From the NCBI RefSeq assembly GCF_900636535.1, contig NZ_LR134289.1:1798001-1862000 (forward strand): a stretch of 64,000 nt of DNA, read 5' to 3'. Positions within the stretch are counted from its first letter, which is position 1, and each line of letters starts with the position of its first letter. This DNA comes from Chryseobacterium gleum. GTDB lineage: Bacteria > Bacteroidota > Bacteroidia > Flavobacteriales > Weeksellaceae. A program made the position numbers and the translations under genes. The notes below the pieces were generated by a model, which was not told the DNA's origin, did no database searches, and saw only the letters and a list, made by a program, of their open reading frames with translations. Below are positions 23,811-33,180 of the stretch, in pieces.

Positions 23811-26146
23811 GCGAAATCCTCTTTCAAAACGGAATTAGTAAAGAATTAATAAAAGAAATTCTTTTTGACTTTCACAAAAACGGTCCAGTAAATAATAGCC
23901 ATCTTGAAACCTTATCATATTTAAAAAAAAATAACGAAGAAGAGTTTAAAAAGTATGAAGGAAAGTTAATGTTCCTGATGGGGCTATTTTATAAAACAGA
24001 TAACCCAGATACTTTTCTTGAAGTTATTTATGATATCTATGCAAAATCAATAATTGAAGAAACTGGACATAATTTCACTCCTGTTCAAGCAGACGCATAT
24101 AATTCAATTAAAAAATATACAAATTTTTCTTTTTCAGCACCAACAAGTGCTGGTAAATCTTTTCTTTTCCAAGAGTTAATCAAGGAAGCACAAGGTGATA
24201 TTATAATAGTTTTACCATCTAGAGCATTACTTTCAGAATATTTAATAAAAGTGAAAAATTTAGTTTCAAATGAAACTTTAGTTTTACAGTTCATTGAAAT
24301 TGTTAATACAAAACGTACAAAAAAAAGAATATACATTATTACACCAGAAAGAGGTGAGGAAATTTTTAGAAACATTGATAAACTAAATTTAGAACTTATA
24401 TTATTAGACGAAGCTCAAATTTCAGAAGAAGGAATTAGAGGAATGAAATTTGACTCTTTAGTTAGAAGGATTGATAAAAAATTAAAAAATATTAAAAAAG
24501 TTTTCACGCACCCTTTCGTTTTAAACCCAGATGCTCAATTTAGAAAGCATAATATTACAAACAATATAGATTCTGAGACATATAATCAGAAGACAGTAGG
24601 GAAAATTTATATTGAACACTTTAAAAATAACTTTAAATACTTTTCTCCTTTTGAAGACAAAATAAATGGAAAAACTATAGAGAACAATATAGTTAAAGAT
24701 GTTATCCTAAACAAAGGAACAGTTTTGATATATATATCGAAATCGAAAATATATGATGGAAGCTTTTTAACATCATTCGCAGATTACATCGAACTATGCC
24801 CTGAACTAACAAATGAAAATAGTTTATTTTACATTAATAAACTTGAGGAATTTTTAGGGACAAAAGGTGATCGAGAAAAAAATTCAATACTAATTTATTT
24901 AATGAAAAAAGGGATTGTTATTCATCATGGTTCAATACCTCTTAAAGCTCGTTTAATAATAGAAGAATTTGTAAATGGACACCATGCAAAAATTTGTTTT
25001 TCTACATCAACATTAATCCAAGGAATAAATATGCCCTTTGATATTGTATGGATTAATAACTTTTCATTTACAGGTGATGAAGATCAAAAAACACTAAATC
25101 TTAAAAATCTAATTGGTCGAGCTGGGAGAACAACCATTGAAAATAATTACTTCGATTACGGATATGTTATAATTGAGAAGAAGAATAAAAAACTCTTTAT
25201 TGAAAGATTAAATAAAGAATCATCATTATCTATTACTTCAAATTTAGATAATAAAACAGATCCAAATAATGAAGATTTTATTGACATTGTAGAAGCAATT
25301 AAAAATGACACATTTAATATTGACTTACAATTACCTGAAAGTCAAATAACAAGAATAATCAATGCTAATCTTGATTCTGAAATATTATTTATTTTAGAAA
25401 ATTTTTTAAATAAGCAACTAGAACCACTAACTGTAAAAGAATATTATAGATTAGAAAATAGTAAAAGAAAAAAAATAAAATTATCATTTGAAAATATTTA
25501 CAAAGCTCACCTTAGGCGTACAGAATTATCTAAAGGAGAGAAAAATGTATTAAGTACTTCAATACCAATTTTGCTTTGGCAAATTCAAGGTAAATCATTT
25601 GCTGAAATTGTTTCATTGAGATATGCTTTCTTATCTGAAAAAGATTATAGAAGAAAACTTAGACGTCAGCTACTGGCAAAAGAGATTAACACAAAAGAAT
25701 TTAAATTATTATTATCAGAGAAAAAAGTTAGATTCTCGTGTATTGCAGAATCCCTTCCTAATAAATCATTTAAACAACCTGTTCCCCTATTCTCTCGAAA
25801 TACAAATGTTCTTGATATTGATTTTGACAAGGTAATCTATGATACTTATGACTATATAGATAAGGTACTATCACTATCTATAAAAGATCCAGTTTCTAGT
25901 GCTTTCCTTCTTTATTATCAAAAAACAAAAGATATTAGAGCTAAAATATTAAGTAACTATCTGAAATATGGAACAAATAATGAAACCGAAATTTGGCTAA
26001 TTAAATATGGATTTAGTTTTGATGAGATTGAAGAAGTTATAAAGTATGTTGAAAAAATAGATGAAACAGAAATCATCTTTAAAAGTACGATAACTGAATT
26101 TATTGAAAATCCTGATAATTTTAAAATGGTTGCAAGGTATCTATAA
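23804..26146 (+). CDS. hamB: HamB-like Ski2-type superfamily 2 helicase
   Basis: The 780 residues carry the helicase motifs in order: Q-motif-like FTPVQADAY from 91, Walker A SAPTSAGKS at 111-119, motif Ia LPSRAL at 137-142, ITPER at 179-183, DEAQ at 202-205, HHGSIP at 374-379, motif V STSTLIQGINMP at 400-411 and motif VI LIGRAGR at 436-442. Motif III reads KVFTHPF instead of SAT. The C-terminal 320 residues are helical and unassigned. In Hachiman, HamB unwinds or scans DNA and holds HamA in check. Overlap with hamA and a shared AT-rich composition support one operon. Confidence 0.8.
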   Translation: MLGEILFQNGISKELIKEILFDFHKNGPVNNSHLETLSYLKKNNEEEFKKYEGKLMFLMGLFYKTDNPDTFLEVIYDIYAKSIIEETGHNFTPVQADAYNSIKKYTNFSFSAPTSAGKSFLFQELIKEAQGDIIIVLPSRALLSEYLIKVKNLVSNETLVLQFIEIVNTKRTKKRIYIITPERGEEIFRNIDKLNLELILLDEAQISEEGIRGMKFDSLVRRIDKKLKNIKKVFTHPFVLNPDAQFRKHNITNNIDSETYNQKTVGKIYIEHFKNNFKYFSPFEDKINGKTIENNIVKDVILNKGTVLIYISKSKIYDGSFLTSFADYIELCPELTNENSLFYINKLEEFLGTKGDREKNSILIYLMKKGIVIHHGSIPLKARLIIEEFVNGHHAKICFSTSTLIQGINMPFDIVWINNFSFTGDEDQKTLNLKNLIGRAGRTTIENNYFDYGYVIIEKKNKKLFIERLNKESSLSITSNLDNKTDPNNEDFIDIVEAIKNDTFNIDLQLPESQITRIINANLDSEILFILENFLNKQLEPLTVKEYYRLENSKRKKIKLSFENIYKAHLRRTELSKGEKNVLSTSIPILLWQIQGKSFAEIVSLRYAFLSEKDYRRKLRRQLLAKEINTKEFKLLLSEKKVRFSCIAESLPNKSFKQPVPLFSRNTNVLDIDFDKVIYDTYDYIDKVLSLSIKDPVSSAFLLYYQKTKDIRAKILSNYLKYGTNNETEIWLIKYGFSFDEIEEVIKYVEKIDETEIIFKSTITEFIENPDNFKMVARYL

Positions 26147-26333
26147 ATTACAAACATTAAAAATCAAGCTTTTATACCTTACTCTCTGAAATTTTCTAAG
26201 TATGTTTACAAATATTTTTAGTTTCATAGCTCAAAGTAAAAACACTTCACATATAGTAATTTTACATATTTTTAATGTAATAAGTAAATAATTTTTTCAT
26301 TTCTGATATTGTACATTTTGTTATTATTGTGAT

Positions 26334-26353
26334 AAAAAAAAAAAAAAAAAAAA
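26334..26353. repeat. homopolymer run of 20 A directly before a start codon
   Basis: Twenty consecutive A end on the first base of the ATG of the orphan gene. Such tracts slip easily in replication and can alter promoter spacing or an upstream reading frame. Confidence 0.8.
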
Positions 26354-26766
26354 TGAAAAAAATTTTAACTAAATTCACAAATTTTGCATATAATTCTTTT
26401 ATACAAAAAGATATATATCATGTAACATGGTTTGTAATCGAAAATAAATATGATGATTATCAAATAATATGCTTTTCAAAAGAACAGGCTGATTTATTTA
26501 TTCATTATACTTTACAAAATTTAGATAATTTTCCTGAAGCTAATAAAGAGTGTCTTGACTCATCTAATGAAGAAGCTGAAAATTTTTATAATGAAGATAT
26601 TATAACACCAATATATCAAATCCATTTAACTCAAACTCCAGAAGTAGAATTAAATAAACAGTCTGATATTATGAAGCAAATTTTTTTGCACGATTCAAAT
26701 GGTTATTTTAAGCATACTTACAATCTAAGCTTCGATGTTATTGGATATGTTACTTATATTGAATAA
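26353..26766 (+). CDS. orphan 137-residue acidic protein, flanked by long A tracts
   Basis: I do not recognise it. The start MKKILTKFTN is chosen over an upstream in-frame ATG because the latter reads through a run of 20 A (MIKKKKKK). The protein has no membrane segment and is rich in Asp, Glu, Asn and aromatic residues (VTWFVIENKYDDYQIICFSKEQA; NYDxx-like EAENFYNEDI). It shares the AT-rich composition of hamA and hamB, and lies 206 bp downstream of hamB. A second run of 18 A begins 48 bp after the stop. It may be a cargo gene of the same island. Confidence 0.55.
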   Translation: MKKILTKFTNFAYNSFIQKDIYHVTWFVIENKYDDYQIICFSKEQADLFIHYTLQNLDNFPEANKECLDSSNEEAENFYNEDIITPIYQIHLTQTPEVELNKQSDIMKQIFLHDSNGYFKHTYNLSFDVIGYVTYIE

Positions 26767-26814
26767 CAAAGTAAAATAACAACTATTTAAATTACAATAA
26801 CTTACGCAACTACC

Positions 26815-26832
26815 AAAAAAAAAAAAAAAAAA
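26815..26832. repeat. homopolymer run of 18 A after the orphan gene
   Basis: Eighteen consecutive A lie 48 bp after the stop codon of the orphan gene, forming a pair with the run before it. No hairpin precedes it, so it is not a terminator on this strand. Confidence 0.8.
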
Positions 26833-26916
26833 CAGCTTTCGTTAGGATTTTTAAGCAAAACAAACTGCAAGTCTGTATTGTCACAAGATTTACCTTATAT
26901 TTTCACCATCTTCATT

Positions 26917-27555
26917 CTACGGTTTTGTACCTTGCTCAACCGGAGCTTTCTGTAGAATCTGTATGGCTCCAGTAGAGGTATTTCCATAAAGCTGAATATA
27001 AATATCATCGCCATTTGTCCTTCTAATGACATACACTTTTACGGGTTCATTCCAATAATCTATAGAACCTTCCTCGCCAAAGTATTTGGCCTCTTCTTTT
27101 ATTCTGTCAAGCTCTGGCTGGGAAACTTTACCATCAAATATTTTTACACCGCCAACTTTTGTAATAGCCTCATCATAACTTTTCAAAAAATACGGCAATG
27201 ACCATTCTTCCGTATTACCTTTCCCATTGACTACATATGTTTTCCATACTTTTCCTTCTATGGGCGTCATTACGCCGTTAAGTGGAAAATACAGCCTGTC
27301 AAAGCTTCTTTGTACCGGTTTGTTTTGAAAGTCCAGGCCTTTGGGAAAACCGAAAAAGGGAAAATCTCCTACCTCAGCGGTGGAAACCGGCACAGCGTTG
27401 ATGTCAAACTGAGTAGTTTCTCCCGCAGATTTTTCTGTGGCTGCAGTATTTCCTATGGCGACAGTATCCTTAGCTGCCTCTGTTTTCTGTTCAGCCTTTT
27501 TGTTGCAGGCAGCAAGCAAAGCGCCTATTGATAGAATAATCAGTGTCTTCTTCAT
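26917..27555 (-). CDS. lipoprotein of unknown function (212 aa)
   Basis: A lipobox ALLAAC puts the lipidated Cys at 17. A flexible linker rich in Ala, Glu and Thr (about 18-50) leads to a compact domain with FPFFGFPKGLDFQN, RLYFPLNGVMTPIEGKVWKTYV and VKVYVIRRTNGDDIYIQLYGN. The domain resembles the N-terminal part of some Bacteroidota OmpA-like lipoproteins, but the peptidoglycan-binding OmpA domain is absent. It may be a truncated or stand-alone version. Composition returns to core-like values here, marking the end of the AT-rich island. Confidence 0.65.
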   Translation of the reverse strand: MKKTLIILSIGALLAACNKKAEQKTEAAKDTVAIGNTAATEKSAGETTQFDINAVPVSTAEVGDFPFFGFPKGLDFQNKPVQRSFDRLYFPLNGVMTPIEGKVWKTYVVNGKGNTEEWSLPYFLKSYDEAITKVGGVKIFDGKVSQPELDRIKEEAKYFGEEGSIDYWNEPVKVYVIRRTNGDDIYIQLYGNTSTGAIQILQKAPVEQGTKP

Positions 27556-27959
27556 TTTAATAAATTAGTTTTTGGGTGTATAATTTTTTTAAAACATTGA
27601 ACGATAAACAATACGAATCCTTCTTCATCAGAATCGTTCTGTATATTTTATCCTGTACTATTTTTGCGGCACTAACTTACAAATAAAAATGAGGATAGGA
27701 AATCCCTAATTTTAAGTAATTCAGTGAATAAAAAGATAAAGTACTGATGAGATTTGACGGAGACTTTTACTTTTGAAACTGATGATTTTTAAGATCGCAA
27801 AAATGCAGAATGAACTTTGCTGATGCCTCGACACGCATGGATAAGCACACCGCTTCGTGAGCGACGAAGTCAAAGCACTTAGGTCACTACAACGAAATGA
27901 TCAATGAACTTTGCATTAAAAAAGAATTCCAGTCAGGATCTGATGAAAGATCTAACAAA
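27556..27959. repeat. gap with a single divergent, inverted copy of the palindromic element
   Basis: Around 27800-27920 the reverse strand reads GCTTTGACTTCGTCGCTCA then CGAAGCGGTGTGCTTATCCAT. This matches the core of array 1 (GACTTTGTCGCTGATGAAGC, GGCATGCTTATCCATAAGC) with several changes. The copy is bounded by two occurrences of AATGAACTTTGC, a variant of the array ends. The rest of the gap is AT-rich and presumably holds the promoter of the lipoprotein gene. Confidence 0.6.
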
Positions 27960-28631
27960 TTACGCCTTCCTAATGATATCCCGGGTAAGATAAATATAAT
28001 TAAACATACAAAACGTCGCTATAGCCCCGAAAGTATGCCATAGAAAGTGGGTTCCGAAACTGACCCATTCCCATTTATCAGCGATACGGAAGGTTAGTGC
28101 AAAAACAAATGACAATACAGCAAAGCCTACCCATTTGCCGGCTTTCCATTGGGTATACATCAGATACCTTATTACCGAGAAAACTACAAACGACGCCATG
28201 ATGGCATAATTGACATTGATAAAAAGAGAAGGGTTATCTGCCAGAATCCAGTTCCTTAAAGCGAACATCAGTACTGCATATCCCAGAACCATTACAGCAG
28301 CAAAGTACCATCTGGTACTTTGCGCTATAAAATAAAATCCGGCAGACAGGCAGAGTAGCATAATGGGCAGCCAATCCATCATAATAAAAACCGGCCATTG
28401 CCTGAATGAATGGTAAACCGTTCCTCCTATGGCTCCAATATATAATAAAACCAGGCAGTAGGTTAAAAAAGGATATTCTTTAAAACGTCCTTTCAATTGA
28501 ACGGTCCAGAAAATGGCTATGGCTAAAAATAATACAGCAGTAATTGCATTCAACGGCTCAGGGAAAAACTGAGTCATATCTGTTTCTTTATATAACAGGC
28601 CTCCGTCCGGAGGTATTGGGTTTATCGGCAT
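27960..28631 (-). CDS. ceramidase-like (CREST superfamily) membrane hydrolase
   Basis: The 223 residues have about seven membrane helices. The N-terminus (INPIPPDGGLLYKETDMTQFFPEPLN) is followed by conserved polar residues at membrane faces: GGTVYHSFRQ, MMDWLP, and GTHFLWHTFG near the C-terminus. The His, Asp and HxxxH pattern is that of zinc-dependent alkaline ceramidases and PAQR proteins. The substrate could be a sphingolipid, which Bacteroidota do make, but activity is inference. A hypothetical membrane role without catalysis is the alternative. Confidence 0.65.
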   Translation of the reverse strand: MPINPIPPDGGLLYKETDMTQFFPEPLNAITAVLFLAIAIFWTVQLKGRFKEYPFLTYCLVLLYIGAIGGTVYHSFRQWPVFIMMDWLPIMLLCLSAGFYFIAQSTRWYFAAVMVLGYAVLMFALRNWILADNPSLFINVNYAIMASFVVFSVIRYLMYTQWKAGKWVGFAVLSFVFALTFRIADKWEWVSFGTHFLWHTFGAIATFCMFNYIYLTRDIIRKA

Positions 28632-28841
28632 TGTTTTCTTTTAAATTATATAGACAGGAATACCAGTGTACAAAATACAAAAACAAGTCATTTCCTGATA
28701 TGAGTCCACTCATATACTTCTTTCTAAATATAGAAAAAAATATAGTCAAAGTCACAGGTAATGTTAGCGTTAAAGTTTGTTAATGTCAGTTATCGTAAGA
28801 TAATTATGTAGAGATTTGTTATGAACATAAAATATATTCAT

Positions 28842-28982
28842 ATGAAAAATTTAAAAAAGCTTAACAAAGAAGAATTAAAGACAATTGCCGGAGGATCAGA
28901 GTGTGTAAGAATGTGTTTTGTCAATGATAAGTTAACATGCGTTCCGTATAGCTCATGTGGAGGCCCTGCGCTTCAACCATAA
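28842..28982 (+). CDS. bacteriocin-type leader peptide with Cys-rich core (46 aa)
   Basis: The leader MKNLKKLNKEELKTIAGG is a textbook Bacteroidota double-glycine leader, with cleavage expected after G18. The core of 28 residues begins SECVRMCF and has four Cys (21, 25, 33, 39). An in-frame ATG 21 bp upstream is less likely because it would put extra residues before the standard leader start. Such peptides depend on a peptidase-containing ABC exporter, which is not in the window. The next gene encodes an MG2/TonB-plug protein; a link is possible but unproven. Confidence 0.75.
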   Translation: MKNLKKLNKEELKTIAGGSECVRMCFVNDKLTCVPYSSCGGPALQP

Positions 28983-29040
28983 AAATCAACAACCTTTTTA
29001 ATTAAAAACAACAAGGTTTACTTTAAAAGATAACTAATTT

Positions 29041-29072
29041 AAGAGACAGCTGTTCAATAGTTGTCTCTTTTT
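29041..29072 (+). terminator. intrinsic terminator after the bacteriocin-like peptide
   Basis: The stem AGAGACAGCT / AGTTGTCTCT (one mismatch) is followed by a T tract, about 60 bp past the stop codon. Confidence 0.75.
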
Positions 29073-29185
29073 ATGTGCCTATCATTTTCCTCTTTATGAT
29101 TTCCTGTGAAATAACCTGTAAATATCAATTTCCGAAACGTTTAATTAACTACATTAGCACAGAATTAAAATGCGCCGAGATTTCT

Positions 29186-31582
29186 ATGAAAAATATATTC
29201 TGTGTAGCGCTTCTTTCTATGGTACAGCCTTTACTGGCACAAACCAAACTGGAAAAAGCCATCACCAATCTTGAGAATAATTACGAACAGGAAAAAGTAT
29301 ATATACTCACCGATAAACCCCAATATGCAGCGGGTGATAAAATATGGTTCAAAAGTTTTGTATTCGACGGATATAACCGCTCGCCATTATCTACTACCCT
29401 GTTTGTTGAGCTTTATAATTCTGATAAAAAATTAATTGACTGGAAAACCGTGCTCCTTACCAATGGTGAAGGCAGCGGAGATTTTCAGCTGAAAGAAGAT
29501 CTTCCGGAACAGGTTTATTTTGTAAGGGCATATACGCCTTATATGACCAACTTTAGTGAAGATTTTCAGATTGTTAAAACCATTCCGGTTTATAATCCGA
29601 ACTCTGCAGAGTCATTGGTGGTTGCCAAAAGCCCGGACTGGTCTGCCAAAACCTTTCCGGAAGGCGGAACTTTCATTAGCGGTATGCCGGTAAAATTTGC
29701 AGTAAGATTATCAAGTAATTCTTCCCTGCCGGAAAACTGGACCGGAAAAGTAATCGACAGCCAGAACCCAAACACTCCGATTACCACTTTTACATCTTTT
29801 GATAAAAATGTAGCCTCTTTTACAATAACTCCGGCTGCAGGAAAGAAATACCAGGCTATCATCCGGGACAATGCGGGAAAAAGCCAGACAATAGACCTGC
29901 CACCGGTAGCGGACAGCGGCTTGAATATACAGGTTTCAAGCTCCAAAGAAGGGATTAAATATACCTTGAAAGGTGTTAACCTGAAACAACAGCTTCAGGG
30001 GTATAAAATTGTAGGACTTATCAATAATCACCTTGCTTACAGAGCCAACATCAACCATCTGACCAATGATGTATCAAGCCTTATCCCTACCAAAATCAGT
30101 AATGGGGCTAACGGGGTTTTACAATTGGTGATTTTTGATGAGCAGGACAATATTGCTGCACAGAGACTTTGTTTTATAAAACCCGGTAATTTAAAAATTG
30201 AAAAGGCTGAAATTGTAGGCCAAAGCCTGAAAACAATACCAAGAGCTTTCAACAGCATTGATCTTTCCCCGGAATCTTATTTTAAAAATTATACGGTTGT
30301 CGTAAGTGAAGATAACGGAACCCAGGCTCCTGAGGAAGAAAATCTTTTAAGCGGACTTTGGCTGACGGGAGATTTTACAACAAGAATAGACAGCCCGGCA
30401 CAGTATTTTTCTAAAAATGCCAATACTGAAGCGCTGGATGCCCTGCTTATCTCTGAAAACTGGAAAAGATTTGACTGGAATTCCGTACTGAGCGGAGCTG
30501 CCCCCACCATTAAAACCCAGTCTCAGCAATATCTTTCTTACCGGTTGAAACCTGTTAAAAACAACGCCCTGATGATCAACACGACGGTTAACTTATTGTC
30601 AAAGTCAGGTCAGGGCCAGCCGGCATTCAGCCAGTTTAAAACAGATCAGAACGGATATATTTATTTAAATAACCTCAACATTAGTGAACCTCTGGAAATT
30701 TCAGCATTCGTCAATGCAGAAAATAAAGAATCAGGAAATGAAGATCTGTTTGTGACCGCAGAACCGTTAGTGACGCCTACAACATTCAAAGGCAATTTCC
30801 CGGCTACAAAATATACACTGGTAAAAGCTGATAAAAATAAAACGCTTCCTCCAACAATTTCAAGGGCCATCAATACTCAAAAAAACATTAAAAAGAAAGA
30901 GAGTAATGACATACAGATTCAGGAAGTTGCTTTGGTAGGAAAAAAGAAAGATCCGAAGGCAGAACTGGATAAACAGCTGTCCAGCGGCATGTTCAATTCT
31001 GCCAATTCTACCATATTTGACTTTGTGAATGAAGACCAGCATGCTTCAGGATCAGTCAATATCCTCGACTGGCTGCAGGGAAGAGCTGCCGGCCTTACAT
31101 TTCAGAGAAATAGTACAGGCGTCAATGTACCTTACATCCGGGGGCAGCAGGCTAAGCTTTATTTAGATGAAATACCTACCGATGCTTCCATGATTGCCAA
31201 TCTTCCCGTTGACAACATTGCGATGGTAAAAATTATTAAAGGAGCAGGGTTAGTAGGCGATGCCGTGGCCGTCTATACGATGAGAGGCAATATGAAACCT
31301 AAAAGCAACGAAAAAGAAGCGAAAAAGAACAACTCAGCCATCATCAAAGGATATGATAAACCTTCTGAATTTCCTATTGAAATGATTGATGATAACGCCC
31401 CGGAAAAAATTGAAAACGACACGCGCGAAACCCTTTACTGGAATCCAAATCTCTTCGACAGCGATTACGTTCCGCCAAGAATCAAGTTCTTCAATAACGA
31501 CAGTGCAAAGCAATTTAAAGTACTCATCATAAGCTTTGATGAAGATGATAATATTCTTTATGACCAGCAGGTTTTAAAATAA
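29186..31582 (+). CDS. MG2-like protein with TonB-dependent receptor plug domain
   Basis: The start MKNIFCVALLSMVQPLLAQ gives a clear signal peptide; an upstream in-frame ATG 111 bp away does not. The 798-residue protein opens with the macroglobulin-like pattern KVYILTDKPQYAAGDKIWFKSF. Beta-rich repeats follow. Near the C-terminus a plug domain is visible (SVNILDWLQGRAAGLTFQR, YIRGQQAKLYLDEIP, IAMVKIIKGAGLVGDAVAVYT). There is no beta-barrel, so it cannot be a transporter by itself. In Bacteroidota such proteins are thought to sit at the outer membrane and interact with partners through the plug. Array 2 follows the terminator directly. Confidence 0.78.
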   Translation: MKNIFCVALLSMVQPLLAQTKLEKAITNLENNYEQEKVYILTDKPQYAAGDKIWFKSFVFDGYNRSPLSTTLFVELYNSDKKLIDWKTVLLTNGEGSGDFQLKEDLPEQVYFVRAYTPYMTNFSEDFQIVKTIPVYNPNSAESLVVAKSPDWSAKTFPEGGTFISGMPVKFAVRLSSNSSLPENWTGKVIDSQNPNTPITTFTSFDKNVASFTITPAAGKKYQAIIRDNAGKSQTIDLPPVADSGLNIQVSSSKEGIKYTLKGVNLKQQLQGYKIVGLINNHLAYRANINHLTNDVSSLIPTKISNGANGVLQLVIFDEQDNIAAQRLCFIKPGNLKIEKAEIVGQSLKTIPRAFNSIDLSPESYFKNYTVVVSEDNGTQAPEEENLLSGLWLTGDFTTRIDSPAQYFSKNANTEALDALLISENWKRFDWNSVLSGAAPTIKTQSQQYLSYRLKPVKNNALMINTTVNLLSKSGQGQPAFSQFKTDQNGYIYLNNLNISEPLEISAFVNAENKESGNEDLFVTAEPLVTPTTFKGNFPATKYTLVKADKNKTLPPTISRAINTQKNIKKKESNDIQIQEVALVGKKKDPKAELDKQLSSGMFNSANSTIFDFVNEDQHASGSVNILDWLQGRAAGLTFQRNSTGVNVPYIRGQQAKLYLDEIPTDASMIANLPVDNIAMVKIIKGAGLVGDAVAVYTMRGNMKPKSNEKEAKKNNSAIIKGYDKPSEFPIEMIDDNAPEKIENDTRETLYWNPNLFDSDYVPPRIKFFNNDSAKQFKVLIISFDEDDNILYDQQVLK

Positions 31583-31583
31583 T

Positions 31584-31613
31584 AAAAGAGAGACTGAGAT
31601 AGTCTCTCTTTTA
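31584..31613 (+). terminator. intrinsic terminator of the MG2/TonB-plug gene
   Basis: The stem AAAAGAGAGACT / AGTCTCTCTTTT has a short loop and a T tract, directly after the stop codon. Confidence 0.88.
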
Positions 31614-31699
31614 GTTTGGAGGAAGGAGGCCGAAGACCATCCGTTTATAGCAGAAATCTTATAAACTTTCACGCTAAACTTCAACTGCATAATTATCAT

Positions 31700-33180
31700 T
31701 CTGGCGAAGGAAGAATACTAAAACGCAAAGTTCAGATTCAAACTGTTCCATCTTTAAGGGAGCAAAGAGGTCGACAAAGTCGCAGAAGCTGCATGGTTAT
31801 GCGTTCGCTTAGAAAAATCAACCTCGTTGATTAATATCTTTGCTCACTTAAAATATGACATAATGCTGTTAGGTCTTTGCGTTTAATTTTCACCTATCAT
31901 TGTAATTCTGACGAAGGAAGAATCTTACCTCAGAGTTACATTCAAAGACTTTTAACCTTCCAAAATGATTTATTCCCTGCACTCAAAAAACCTCAACTTC
32001 TAATCCTTTAATCTCAAGTCTTATTTCTAAAACGCAAAGTTCAGATTCAAACTGTTCCATCTTTAAGGAAGCAAAGAGGGCGACAAAGTCGCAGATGAAG
32101 CTGCATGGTTATACGTTCGCTTCAAAAAATCAACCTCGTTGATTAATATCTTTGCTCACTTAAAATATGACATAATACTGTTAGGTCTTTGCGTTTAATT
32201 TTCACCTATCATTGTCATTCTGACGAAGGAAAAATCTTACCTCAGAGTTACATTCAAAAAACTTTCAACTTTCCACAATGATTTATTCCCTGCACTCAAA
32301 AAAACTCAACTTCTAACCCTTTAATCTCAAGTCTTATTTCTAAAACGCAAAGTTCAGATTCAAACTGTTCCATCTTTAAGGAAGCAAAGAGGGCGACAAA
32401 GTCGCAGATGAAGCTGCATGGTTATGCGTTCGCTTAGAAAAATTAACCTCGTTGATTAATATCTTTGCTCACTTAAAATATGACATAATGCTATTAAATC
32501 TTTGCGTTTAATTTTCACCTGTATCACTGTCATTCTGACGAAAGAAAAATCTTACCTCAGAGTTACATTCAAAGACTTTTAACCTTCCACAATGATTTAT
32601 TCCCTGCACTCAAAAAACCTCAACTTCTAACCCTTTAATCTCAAGTATTATTTCTAAAACGCAAAGTTCAGATTCAAACTGTTCCATCTTTAAGGGAGCA
32701 AAGAGGGCGACAAAGTCGCAGATGAAGCTGCATGGTTATGCGTTCGCTTAGAAAAATCAACCTCGTTGATTAATATCTTTGCTCACTTAAAATATGACGA
32801 TAATGCCATTAAATCTTTGCGTTTAATTTTCACCTATCATTGTAATTCTTACGAAGGAAGAATCTCACCTCAGAGTTACATTCAAAAGACTTTCAACTTT
32901 CCACAATGATTTATTCCCTGTACTCAAAAAACCTCAACTTCTAACCCTTTAATCTCAAGTCTTATTTCTAAAACGCAAAGTTCAGATTCAAACTGTTCCA
33001 TCTTTAAGGGAGCAAAGAAGGCGACAAAGTCGCAGATGAAGCTGCATGGTTATGCGTTCGCTTAGAAAAATCAACCTCGTTGATTAATATCTTTGCTCAC
33101 TTAAATATGACATAATGCTGTTAGGTCTTTGCGTTTAATTTTCACCTATCATTGTCATTCTGACGAAGGAAGAACCTCAC
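31700..33180. repeat. array 2: five tandem copies of the nested palindromic element
   Basis: Elements start ACGCAAAG at 31723, 32032, 32345, 32659 and 32973 and end CTTTGCGT, for example at 31882 and 33134, about 160 bp each. Spacers of about 150 bp carry the phrase CATTCTGACGAAGGAAGAA and are also well conserved, so the period is 309-314 bp. Each element holds nested arms TTTAAGGGAGCAAAG / CTTTGCTCACTTAAA and the hairpins GCGAC-AAA-GTCGC and ATCAAC-CTC-GTTGAT. The stems match array 1 while loops differ (AAA against TTT, CTC against GAA). No gene is present in the array. Confidence 0.9.

Noticed and set aside
26815..26832. Poly-A tail of a retro-insertion
   Set aside because: The tract is matched by another before the gene, and no target duplication is visible. 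Slippage-prone homopolymers are the simpler reading.
31616..31834. Short open frame within array 2
   Set aside because: It runs through the repeat and its spacer. The frame is not preserved in the other copies of the array.
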